From: Nevskiales bacterium | GTDB lineage: Bacteria; Pseudomonadota; Gammaproteobacteria; Nevskiales; Nevskiaceae | DNA: 9,497 nt | Assembly: GCA_022616655.1 (NCBI GenBank) | Contig: JAKEEJ010000066.1 | Location: 1-9,497 of the forward strand | Direction: 5' to 3' | Shown here: positions 1-6,315 of the stretch, piece after piece | Layout: each line of letters begins with the position of its first letter | How positions within the stretch are numbered: the first letter of the stretch is position 1 | Translations under genes and position numbers: made by a program | Notes under the pieces: model-generated | What the model saw: the letters and a program-made list of their open reading frames with translations, nothing else | The model's database searches: none | What the model was told of the DNA's origin: nothing

Positions 1-1
1 G

Positions 2-1096
2 GGTTTGGTCGGTGTACTGGTGGCGCTGCTCGCAATGAGCGAGGGTTTTCAGAAGACGCAGTCGACCACGGGTCGGCCGGACCGTGTGATCGTGCTGCGG
101 GAGGGCAGTACGGACGAGATGTCGAGCGTCATGGGACTGGAACAGGTGCAGATCCTCCGCGACCTGCCCGGCGTCAGGCGCGGTGCCGACGGGCTGCCGT
201 TGGCCGTCGGCGAAATGTATGTGCTGACCAACGTCAACAAGCGTGACAGCACCTCCCCCAGCAACGTCGTGGTGCGCGGCACTACGGCGCAGGCATTCAA
301 GGTGCGGCCCGAAGTGCGCCTGATTGCGGGGCGCCTGTTTGAGCCCGGCAAGCGCGAAGTCGTGGTGGGCCGGGGTGCGGTTTCCGAATACGCCGGTCTG
401 GGTCTCGGGCAGACGGTGGAGGTACGCGACGGCCTCTGGACCGTGGTGGGTCAGTTTGAATCCGGCGGTAACGTGCACGAATCCGAGCTGTGGGTGGACG
501 TGACCGCTTTACACGACGCGGCGCGCTCACAGCATTACACGACGCTGGTGTTGCAGCTCGAGGACGATCGGGCCGAGACCTTTACCGCATTCAAGGATCG
601 TGTCACGCAGGATCCGCGCGTGCAGGTCAGCGCGCAGCGTGAGCCGGATTATTACGCCTCGCGTTCGGAAGCGCTCGATGCGTTCATCCGAGGTCTGGGG
701 TACACGGTGGCGGCCATCATGGCACTGGGCGCGCTGTTCGGTGCCCTGAACACGCTGTACGCAGCCATCGCTGCGCGCCGTGTTGAAATTGCCACCTTGC
801 GGGCCATCGGTTTTGGCGGCGGTCCGGTGGTCGTTTCCGTCCTGGTCGAAGCCTGGCTGTTGTCGCTGGTCGGTGCGGTGATCGGCGCGACCATCGCTTA
901 CGTCGTGTTTAACGGCTTCACCGTTTCCACGCTGAACATGCAGACGTTCAGCCAGGTCGCGTTTGCCTTTGCGGTCACGCCGTCCCTGCTGGTGCAGGGT
1001 ATCGTCTGGGCCCTGGGCATCGGGTTCTTCGGAGGATTGTTCCCGGCACTGCGCGCGGCGCGCATGCCGGTGGTGAACGCGCTGCGCGCCACCTGA
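2..1096 (+). CDS. ABC transporter permease, MacB/FtsX type (5' truncated)
   Basis: This is the inner-membrane permease subunit of an ABC transporter of the MacB/FtsX superfamily, which works with a separate or fused ATPase to move lipids, lipoproteins, peptides or drugs across the envelope. The frame is open from the window edge, so the true start and most of the first membrane helix are missing; 363 residues are visible, counting from the TTG codon at base 5. The order is typical: the end of TM1 (residues 1-12), a periplasmic MacB_PCD-like domain (about 20-225), then a C-terminal FtsX domain with three hydrophobic stretches (about 231-256, 276-303, 327-350). The cytoplasmic segment ARRVEIATLRAIGFG (257-271) is the usual coupling-helix region that touches the ATPase. 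The protein ends in the common form PALRAARMPVVNALRAT. No ATPase gene is in view, so the substrate cannot be assigned. The stop lies 6 bases from the end of convergent manC, and I see no hairpin terminator between them. Confidence 0.88.
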   Translation, partial: GLVGVLVALLAMSEGFQKTQSTTGRPDRVIVLREGSTDEMSSVMGLEQVQILRDLPGVRRGADGLPLAVGEMYVLTNVNKRDSTSPSNVVVRGTTAQAFKVRPEVRLIAGRLFEPGKREVVVGRGAVSEYAGLGLGQTVEVRDGLWTVVGQFESGGNVHESELWVDVTALHDAARSQHYTTLVLQLEDDRAETFTAFKDRVTQDPRVQVSAQREPDYYASRSEALDAFIRGLGYTVAAIMALGALFGALNTLYAAIAARRVEIATLRAIGFGGGPVVVSVLVEAWLLSLVGAVIGATIAYVVFNGFTVSTLNMQTFSQVAFAFAVTPSLLVQGIVWALGIGFFGGLFPALRAARMPVVNALRAT

Positions 1097-1102
1097 CAGG
1101 AT

Positions 1103-2530
1103 TTATTGGGTGCGTCCGTAAACGTCCTCGAAACGGACAATGTCGTCTTCGCCGAGATAGACGCCGGACTGGACTTCGATCAGTTCCAGCGGTTCGGTGC
1201 CGGGATTTTCCAGGCGGTGTTTCGTTCCCTGCGGGATGAAGGTGGATTCGTTCGCGTTCAACATAAACACTCGTTCTCCGCAGGTGACGCGCGCGGTCCC
1301 CTTGACCACCACCCAGTGCTCGGCACGATGGCGGTGCATCTGCAATGAAAGTTTCTGACCCGGCCGGACCGTAATGCGCTTGACCTGAAAATGCTCGCCC
1401 CGAATCAGGGTTTCATACGACCCCCAGGGCCGGTAGACCTTCGGGTGGTCTTCGACTTCTGACCGCTTCGCCCGTTTCAGCGTCTCGACGATTTTCTTCA
1501 CATCCTGCGCACGGGCGCGCGGAGTAATCAGCACGGCGTCGGACGTTTCCACCACGATGGTGTCCCGGAGGCCGATGGCCGCCACCAGCCGGCTCTCGGC
1601 CCGGATCAGGGAATGGTGCACGTCCTCCAGACAGACGTCGCCGTGGGTTACGTTGCCGTGCCGGTCGGTAGGAGGCAGCAGGCCCATGTAACTCCAGGCA
1701 CCGACATCGTCCCAGCCGGCGTCGAGCGGCACCATCGCGGCTTTGTCGGTCTTTTCCATCACCGCATAGTCAATGGAATCCTTGCGCGCCCGCCGAAAGG
1801 CAGCGGCGTCCAGACGGATGAAGTCCAGATCGCGTTTAGATTGGGCCAGCGCGGCTTCACAGGCCTTCAGCATGGCGGGTTCGAAGCGCCGCAACTCATC
1901 GAGGAACAGGGCGGCGGGAAACAGAAACAGCCCGCCATTCCAGTAATAGCCGCCGGTCTTCAGAAAGCGCGCCGCTTTTTTCGCATCCGGTTTTTCGATA
2001 AATGCGGCCACGGCCCGGGCGCCTTTGACCGAACCGTTCCCGAGTCCTGCGCCGGCCTTCAGATAGCCATAACTCGTTTCCGGACGCGTGGGTTTGATGC
2101 CGAAGGTCATCAGGCGGCCGGTGGCGGCCGCTTTTGAAGCAGTCGTGGCTGCACGAACAAACGCGTTCTCGTTCTTCACCGCATGGTCGGCCGACATCAG
2201 AAACACCTGGGCATCCGCGCCGTGGCGTTGCTGCGCAAACAGCGCGGCCACGGCGGCAGCCGGCGCCGTGTTGCGGCCTTCGGGTTCCAGGAGCAGGGTG
2301 GCCCCCTCGATGCCGATTTCGCGCAACTGCTCCGCGATGCGGAAGCGGTACGGCTCTCCACAGATCACCACCGGGGGCAGCACTCCGGGAATCTTCCGGG
2401 CGCGCAGCGCCGTGTTCTGTAACAGGCTCCGGTCGTTGGTCAGTTGCAGCAGTTGCTTGGGATGCAGTTCGCGCGACAGTGGCCACAAACGGGTGCCGGA
2501 ACCGCCGGCCAGAAGAACGGGCAGGAGCAT
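1103..2530 (-). CDS. manC: Mannose-1-phosphate guanylyltransferase / mannose-6-phosphate isomerase
   Basis: This is a bifunctional cytoplasmic enzyme of the ManC/AlgA/CpsB/XanB family, making GDP-mannose for polysaccharide, LPS or glycan synthesis. At 475 residues it has the usual full length. The N-terminal nucleotidyltransferase half carries the pyrophosphorylase signature GGSGTRLWPLSR (residues 9-20), SADHAV (113-118, usually PADH), FIEKP (177-181), the sugar-binding stretch around YYWNGG (195-200), DSIDYAVMEK (251-260) and WDDVGAW (273-279). The C-terminal cupin half carries RPWGSYE (367-373) and QMHRHRAEHWVVVKGTA (397-413), whose His and Glu residues are the expected metal ligands of type II phosphomannose isomerase. 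The ATG at 2528-2530 is chosen because MLLPVLLAGGSGTR is the normal family start; the ribosome-binding site in front of it is weak. Upstream on the minus strand TAGAAT (2562-2567) could be a -10 element, but I see no good -35. No other sugar-pathway genes are in view. Function is well supported; whether the gene is best called manC, algA or cpsB depends on the pathway. Confidence 0.96.
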   Translation of the reverse strand: MLLPVLLAGGSGTRLWPLSRELHPKQLLQLTNDRSLLQNTALRARKIPGVLPPVVICGEPYRFRIAEQLREIGIEGATLLLEPEGRNTAPAAAVAALFAQQRHGADAQVFLMSADHAVKNENAFVRAATTASKAAATGRLMTFGIKPTRPETSYGYLKAGAGLGNGSVKGARAVAAFIEKPDAKKAARFLKTGGYYWNGGLFLFPAALFLDELRRFEPAMLKACEAALAQSKRDLDFIRLDAAAFRRARKDSIDYAVMEKTDKAAMVPLDAGWDDVGAWSYMGLLPPTDRHGNVTHGDVCLEDVHHSLIRAESRLVAAIGLRDTIVVETSDAVLITPRARAQDVKKIVETLKRAKRSEVEDHPKVYRPWGSYETLIRGEHFQVKRITVRPGQKLSLQMHRHRAEHWVVVKGTARVTCGERVFMLNANESTFIPQGTKHRLENPGTEPLELIEVQSGVYLGEDDIVRFEDVYGRTQ

Positions 2531-2820
2531 GCAGGTGGGATCATTCTTTTAAGAGGCCGGTATTCTAGAGCCTGTTATGGATCTTTACGCCGAAAGCCTA
2601 TTTCCGGTCGGTGATGGCGGCCGCAGGTGTGCCGGGCATGGCCGGTTCTGGTGGCGCTTTTAATCCCCCTCAACCGTGCAAAGGCAGGGTCGCGATCAGC
2701 CGCGGCGACACCCTGGCGCCGGACATCCGAATCCAGCTACCGTTCGTCGGATGGCTGCCATTTTTTCCGGCTTGCGTCCCACCCCTTGGAAGGTCGTGTA
2801 AATAAACAAGAAGTGCTTGC
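2531..2820. other. Left half of the manC-nrdA intergenic region, no gene seen
   Basis: This stretch separates the divergent manC and nrdA genes. Short open frames exist here, such as one of 64 codons from 2611, but none has a convincing ribosome-binding site or a recognisable protein. The only structure I noticed is a 7-bp perfect inverted repeat, CATCCGA (2724-2730) and TCGGATG (2747-2753), followed seven bases later by a run of six T (2761-2766). It resembles a weak terminator reading left to right, but no plus-strand gene upstream needs one. The promoter of manC is probably at the left end of this region. Confidence 0.5.
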
Positions 2821-2840
2821 TTTTACACAAATATTCCACA
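2821..2840 (+). promoter_or_regulatory. Candidate DnaA box pair upstream of nrdA
   Basis: TTTTACACA (2821-2829) fits the relaxed DnaA-box consensus TTWTNCACA at every position. Eleven bases later, about one helical turn, TATTCCACA (2832-2840) matches the strict box TTATCCACA at seven of nine positions. In E. coli DnaA binds upstream of nrdAB and ties its expression to replication initiation, so the location, about 35-55 bp upstream of the proposed -35, makes sense. It is a motif match only; binding is inferred. Confidence 0.45.
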
Positions 2841-2858
2841 GGTTTCTGAGGGCTTAAG

Positions 2859-2874
2859 CACATAGATATTGGGG
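2859..2874 (+). promoter_or_regulatory. Candidate NrdR box 1 (degenerate)
   Basis: The 16-mer centred on TAGATATTG matches eight of the nine core positions of the NrdR box (acaCwAtATaTwGtgt as I recall it) but only about 9 of 16 overall, with poor outer arms. Its value comes from position: its first base is 32 bp from the first base of the much better box 2, about three helical turns, the spacing usual for NrdR tandem boxes. NrdR represses reductase genes when dATP is high. The nrdR gene itself is not in the window. Confidence 0.5.
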
Positions 2875-2902
2875 TTGACTCACTGTCAAACCACCATATA
2901 TT
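2875..2902 (+). promoter_or_regulatory. Sigma70-type promoter of the nrdA operon
   Basis: TTGACT (2875-2880) is a five-of-six -35 element, and TATATT (2897-2902) is a good -10 with a 16-bp spacer. Transcription would start near 2908-2911, giving a leader of roughly 85-90 bases before nrdA. The -35 falls between the two NrdR-like boxes and the -10 lies inside box 2, so a bound repressor would block RNA polymerase directly. The region is AT-rich compared with the flanking genes. No competing promoter of similar quality was seen just upstream of nrdA. Confidence 0.65.
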
Positions 2903-2906
2903 GTGT
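2891..2906 (+). promoter_or_regulatory. Candidate NrdR box 2 (strong)
   Basis: CCACCATATATTGTGT agrees with the NrdR-box consensus at about 14 of 16 positions, including the central ATATATTG and the right arm TGTGT. It overlaps the -10 element of the nrdA promoter. Together with the weaker box 16 bp to its left it forms the usual two-site NrdR arrangement, where the zinc-finger/ATP-cone repressor shuts off reductase synthesis when dATP accumulates. Confidence 0.7.
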
Positions 2907-2918
2907 GGCCCAGAGTCC

Positions 2919-2948
2919 CGGAGTCTCCCTGCCAAAGTTCGGAGTCTC
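2919..2948 (+). repeat. 9-bp direct repeat CGGAGTCTC in the nrdA leader
   Basis: CGGAGTCTC occurs at 2919-2927 and again at 2940-2948. The starts are 21 bp apart, two helical turns, so both copies would face the same side of the DNA. A looser copy, CAGAGTCCC, sits at 2911-2919. Each perfect copy joins a small palindrome (GGAGTCTCC at 2920-2928; CTCTAGAG at 2945-2952). The repeats lie just downstream of the inferred transcription start. They could be an operator or an RNA element, or a chance repeat. Confidence 0.4.
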
Positions 2949-2995
2949 TAGAGGAATATCTGCTAACAGTCAGATTTTTCTGGGGGGAATGATTT

Positions 2996-5900
2996 ATGCA
3001 ACCCATAACAACCGAAACCCGAGATCTCCTCCAGCTGCCGACGGTACCGGAGGTCACAGAGCCGACCGATGTCACCGCCACGGCGCCCGGCACCATCAGG
3101 GTGATCCGTCGCAACGGCAAGCTTACGGCTTTCGATGCTTCCAAGATCAATATCGCCATGACCAAGGCGTTTCTGGCGGTGGAAGGCGGTTCGGCGGCGG
3201 CCAGTTCACGCGTGCGCGAGAAGGTGGAAGAGCTGACCGGCCAGGTGGTCGCCGCGCTGACGCGTCACCTGTCGGGCGGCGGCACCATGCACATCGAAGA
3301 CATCCAGGACCAGGTCGAATTGGCCCTGATGCGCAGCGGCGAACACAAGGTGGCGCGCGACTACGTGTTGTACCGCGAGCGCCGTACGCAGGAACGCGCA
3401 GCGGCGGCGGCAGCCAAACCCAAACAGGCGCAACCGGCCGCCACGACCCTGAACGTCAAGCTGGACGACGGCACCGCGCGGCCGCTCAACCGGGAGCGCC
3501 TGCAGCGGGTGGCCACGGAGGCCTGCCTGCACCTGAGCGGCGTGAGCGCGGACGAGGTGGTCACCCACGCGCTGCGCGACCTGTACGACGGCATTCCGGA
3601 ACACGAAGTCGCCCAGGCGCTGACACTGTCGGCGCGCGCGATGATTGAGAAAGAGCCCAACTACACGTACGTGTCCGCACGCCTGCTGATGGACGCCATG
3701 CGTCACGAGGCGCTCACGTTCCTGGGCATGGCTGAAACGCGTCCGACCCACGAGGAAATGAAGGCGATCTATCCCGACTATTTCCGCGAATACATTCACC
3801 GTGCCGCCGCGCTCGAGTTGCTGGATCCGCAGCTTGCGCAGTTCGATCTGGAGCGGCTGGGCAAGGCGCTGTTGCCCGAACGGGACCTGCAGTTCGATTA
3901 CCTCGGCCTGCAGACGCTCTACGACCGGTACTTCGTTCACCACCACCACGTGCGTTTTGAGCTGCCGCAGGCGTTCTTCATGCGCGTGGCGATGGGCCTG
4001 GCGATGCACGAGACGGATCGCGAGGGCCGCGCCATCGAGTTTTACCGGCTGTTGTCGTCCTTCGACTTCATGAGCTCGACGCCGACTCTGTTCAATTCCG
4101 GCACGCTGCGCCCGCAGCTCTCCAGCTGCTACCTGACCACGGTGCCCGACGACCTGCACGGCATTTTTGGCGCCGTTCACGACAACGCCATGCTCAGTAA
4201 ATTCGCCGGCGGCCTGGGCAACGACTGGACGCCGGTGCGCGGCATGGGCGCCTACATCAAGGGCACCAACGGCAAATCCAACGGCGTCGTGCCGTTCATG
4301 AAGGTCGCCAATGACACGGCCGTGGCCGTGAATCAGGGCGGCAAGCGCAAAGGGGCCGTGTGCGCCTACCTGGAAACCTGGCACCGCGACATCGAGGAGT
4401 TTCTCGATCTGCGCAAGAACACCGGCGACGAACGCCGCCGCACGCACGACATGAACACCGCCAACTGGGTGCCGGACCTGTTCATGAAGCGCGTGATGGA
4501 AGACGGGCCGTGGACGCTGTTCTCGCCCGAAGACGTGCCGGACCTGCACGACCTCGTCGGTATCGCCTTCGAGCAGCGCTACGCCGAGTACGAACGGCTT
4601 GCCGACGAGGGCAAAATCAAGAACCACCGGCGCCTGCCTGCCGTGCAGCTGTGGCGCAAGATGCTGTCCATGCTGTTTGAAACCGGTCACCCGTGGATCA
4701 CCTTCAAGGATTCCTGCAATCTGCGTTCGCCGCAGCAGCACGTGGGCGTGGTGCATTCCTCCAACCTGTGCACCGAGATCACGCTCAACACGAAAGCCGG
4801 CCAGGAAATCGCCGTGTGCAACCTCGGCTCGGTGAACCTCGCCAGTCATATCCGCGACGGCAAGCTGAATCTGCGCAAGCTGGAAAAGACCGTCACCACC
4901 GCCCTGCGCATGCTCGACAACGTCATCGAGTACAACTACTACTCGGTGCCGACCGCGCGCGCGTCCAACCTGCGCCACCGTCCGGTGGGTCTCGGCATCA
5001 TGGGTTTCAACGACGCGCTCTACCGGCTGCGCCTGTCCTACGAGAGCGACGCGGCCGTGGAGTTCGCCGACCGTTCGATGGAGGCGGTGTCCTACTACGC
5101 CATCCGGGCCAGCACCGACCTGGCCGAGGAGCGCGGCGCCTATCCCAGCTTCAAGGGCTCGTTGTGGAGCCAGGGCATTCTGCCGGTTGATTCGATCCGG
5201 CTGCTGGCCAGGGAACGCGGCCCGTACCTGAGCCAGGGCACGTCCATCAGCGGCGTGTTCAACTGGGAGGCGCTGCGCGAGCGCGTCAAGACCGTGGGCA
5301 TGCGCAATTCCAACACCATGGCCATCGCACCGACGGCGACCATCGCCAACATCACCGGCGTGTCGCAGTCCATCGAACCCACGTACCAGAACCTGTATGT
5401 GAAATCGAACCTGTCGGGCGAGTTCACGGTGATCAACCAGTACCTGGTGAACGACCTCAAGGCCCTCGGACTGTGGGACGAAGTCATGGTGCACGACCTC
5501 AAGTACTACGACGGCAGCGTGCAGAAGATTGACCGCGTGTCCGACGAGCTGAAGGCGCTCTACAAGTGTGCGTTTGAAGTGGACGCCAAACGCCTGGTGG
5601 ACGCTGGCTCACGCCGCCAGAAGTGGATTGACCAGTCGCAGTCGCTGAACCTGTACATGGCGCAGCCCTCCGGCAAGAAGCTGGACGAGCTTTACAAGCA
5701 CGCCTGGCTGTCGGGGCTCAAGACCACCTACTACCTGCGCACGCTGGGAGCGACGCACGCCGAGAAGACCACCATCACCGACGATCGCCTGAACCGCGTG
5801 AAAGGCGCCAACGGCAACGGTCATCACGCACCCGCCGCGGCCGGCGGCCGCCGCACCAGCGATCAGCCGACACCCGGTCCGGTAGTGGAACACGCCGTGG

Positions 5901-6022
5901 CGGCGAACAGGGTGCCGGCCGCATCCGCCGGCGGCAACGAGCGCGCTGCGGATGCCGGAACCCCGGTCGCGGGCCCCAGAGTGTGTTCCATCCTGGATCC
6001 AGAATGTGAGGCTTGTCAGTGA
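2996..6022 (+). CDS. nrdA: Ribonucleoside-diphosphate reductase class Ia, alpha subunit
   Basis: This is the catalytic and allosteric subunit that reduces NDPs to dNDPs together with the radical-generating beta subunit NrdB. The 1008 residues are longer than E. coli NrdA (about 761) because of an N-terminal duplication and a long C-terminal linker. ATP-cone 1 spans about 33-127 (RVIRRNGKLTAFDASKI). A second cone-like region at about 151-243 keeps the length but lacks that basic motif, as in Pseudomonas-type NrdA. The barrel carries the expected residues by motif: C378 (SSCYL) and C608 (IAVCNLG) as the redox pair, N590/C592/E594 (SNLCTEI) with C592 as the thiyl radical site, and Y912/Y913 (TYYLRT) for radical transfer. 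An Ala/Gly/Pro-rich linker (about 936-995) leads to C997, C1004 and C1007 at the tail, for re-reduction by thioredoxin or glutaredoxin. The ATG at 2996 follows a G-rich stretch (GGGGGGAATGATTT), a modest ribosome-binding site. It is the first gene of the operon, and no key residue is missing. Confidence 0.97.
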   Translation: MQPITTETRDLLQLPTVPEVTEPTDVTATAPGTIRVIRRNGKLTAFDASKINIAMTKAFLAVEGGSAAASSRVREKVEELTGQVVAALTRHLSGGGTMHIEDIQDQVELALMRSGEHKVARDYVLYRERRTQERAAAAAAKPKQAQPAATTLNVKLDDGTARPLNRERLQRVATEACLHLSGVSADEVVTHALRDLYDGIPEHEVAQALTLSARAMIEKEPNYTYVSARLLMDAMRHEALTFLGMAETRPTHEEMKAIYPDYFREYIHRAAALELLDPQLAQFDLERLGKALLPERDLQFDYLGLQTLYDRYFVHHHHVRFELPQAFFMRVAMGLAMHETDREGRAIEFYRLLSSFDFMSSTPTLFNSGTLRPQLSSCYLTTVPDDLHGIFGAVHDNAMLSKFAGGLGNDWTPVRGMGAYIKGTNGKSNGVVPFMKVANDTAVAVNQGGKRKGAVCAYLETWHRDIEEFLDLRKNTGDERRRTHDMNTANWVPDLFMKRVMEDGPWTLFSPEDVPDLHDLVGIAFEQRYAEYERLADEGKIKNHRRLPAVQLWRKMLSMLFETGHPWITFKDSCNLRSPQQHVGVVHSSNLCTEITLNTKAGQEIAVCNLGSVNLASHIRDGKLNLRKLEKTVTTALRMLDNVIEYNYYSVPTARASNLRHRPVGLGIMGFNDALYRLRLSYESDAAVEFADRSMEAVSYYAIRASTDLAEERGAYPSFKGSLWSQGILPVDSIRLLARERGPYLSQGTSISGVFNWEALRERVKTVGMRNSNTMAIAPTATIANITGVSQSIEPTYQNLYVKSNLSGEFTVINQYLVNDLKALGLWDEVMVHDLKYYDGSVQKIDRVSDELKALYKCAFEVDAKRLVDAGSRRQKWIDQSQSLNLYMAQPSGKKLDELYKHAWLSGLKTTYYLRTLGATHAEKTTITDDRLNRVKGANGNGHHAPAAAGGRRTSDQPTPGPVVEHAVAANRVPAASAGGNERAADAGTPVAGPRVCSILDPECEACQ

Positions 6023-6060
6023 ATCCGCTGTCCCCCTCGCGTACCAACAGAGGAGACTCC

Positions 6061-6303
6061 ATGGCACTCTTCAAGACCAAGGTTCTCAGCCCCAAACCCG
6101 GCAGCAACAGCCTGGCTCCCACGGGCGTGGTGGAAGCCGGCTTTCAGCTGGCCTATCTGGCCAACGTCGCGGAAGTGGACTCGTTCCGTGCCTACTGCAT
6201 TGAAGAGATCGAACGGGTCTGCGCCACTCTGAAGCGCAGCATGCGCTCGGCCGACGAGCGGATAGACAGAGACCAGGCCACCCGCGGCGCCAAGCTCAAT
6301 TAG
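6061..6303 (+). CDS. Small conserved-looking protein between nrdA and nrdB, unknown function
   Basis: I do not recognise this 80-residue protein. The ATG at 6061 is chosen over an in-frame upstream start at 6013 because AGGAG (6051-6055) lies five bases before it and the upstream start would overlap the nrdA stop. The stop codon TAG at 6301 merges into the nrdB ribosome-binding site, which suggests translational coupling and argues for a real gene. The protein is soluble, with no signal peptide or membrane segment. It has a basic, Pro/Ser-rich N-terminus (1-20), then a probable helical part (about 22-62) containing YLANVAEVDSFRAYCIEEIE, with two cysteines (C46, C54) and a charged end (62-80). 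Lying inside a reductase operon in equal orientation, it could modulate or assemble the enzyme, but that is inference. A spurious ORF is unlikely given the signals on both sides. Confidence 0.8.
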   Translation: MALFKTKVLSPKPGSNSLAPTGVVEAGFQLAYLANVAEVDSFRAYCIEEIERVCATLKRSMRSADERIDRDQATRGAKLN

Positions 6304-6315
6304 AGGAGAACGAAC

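Noticed and set aside
1613..2552. Several plus-strand open frames of 79-174 codons opposite manC
   Set aside because: They are shadows of manC without start signals or recognisable protein features.
2724..2766. Hairpin CATCCGA/TCGGATG followed by T6, as a rho-independent terminator
   Set aside because: The stem is only 7 bp with a 16-base loop, the T-run is seven bases away, and no plus-strand gene upstream would need it.
2611..2805. A 64-codon plus-strand frame in the manC-nrdA gap
   Set aside because: There is no ribosome-binding site, no recognisable protein and an unconvincing composition.
3206..5494. A 762-codon open frame on the minus strand opposite nrdA
   Set aside because: It mirrors a highly conserved nrdA, its product is an implausible His/Val/Arg/Gln-rich string with no domain, and long antisense frames are common in GC-rich genes.
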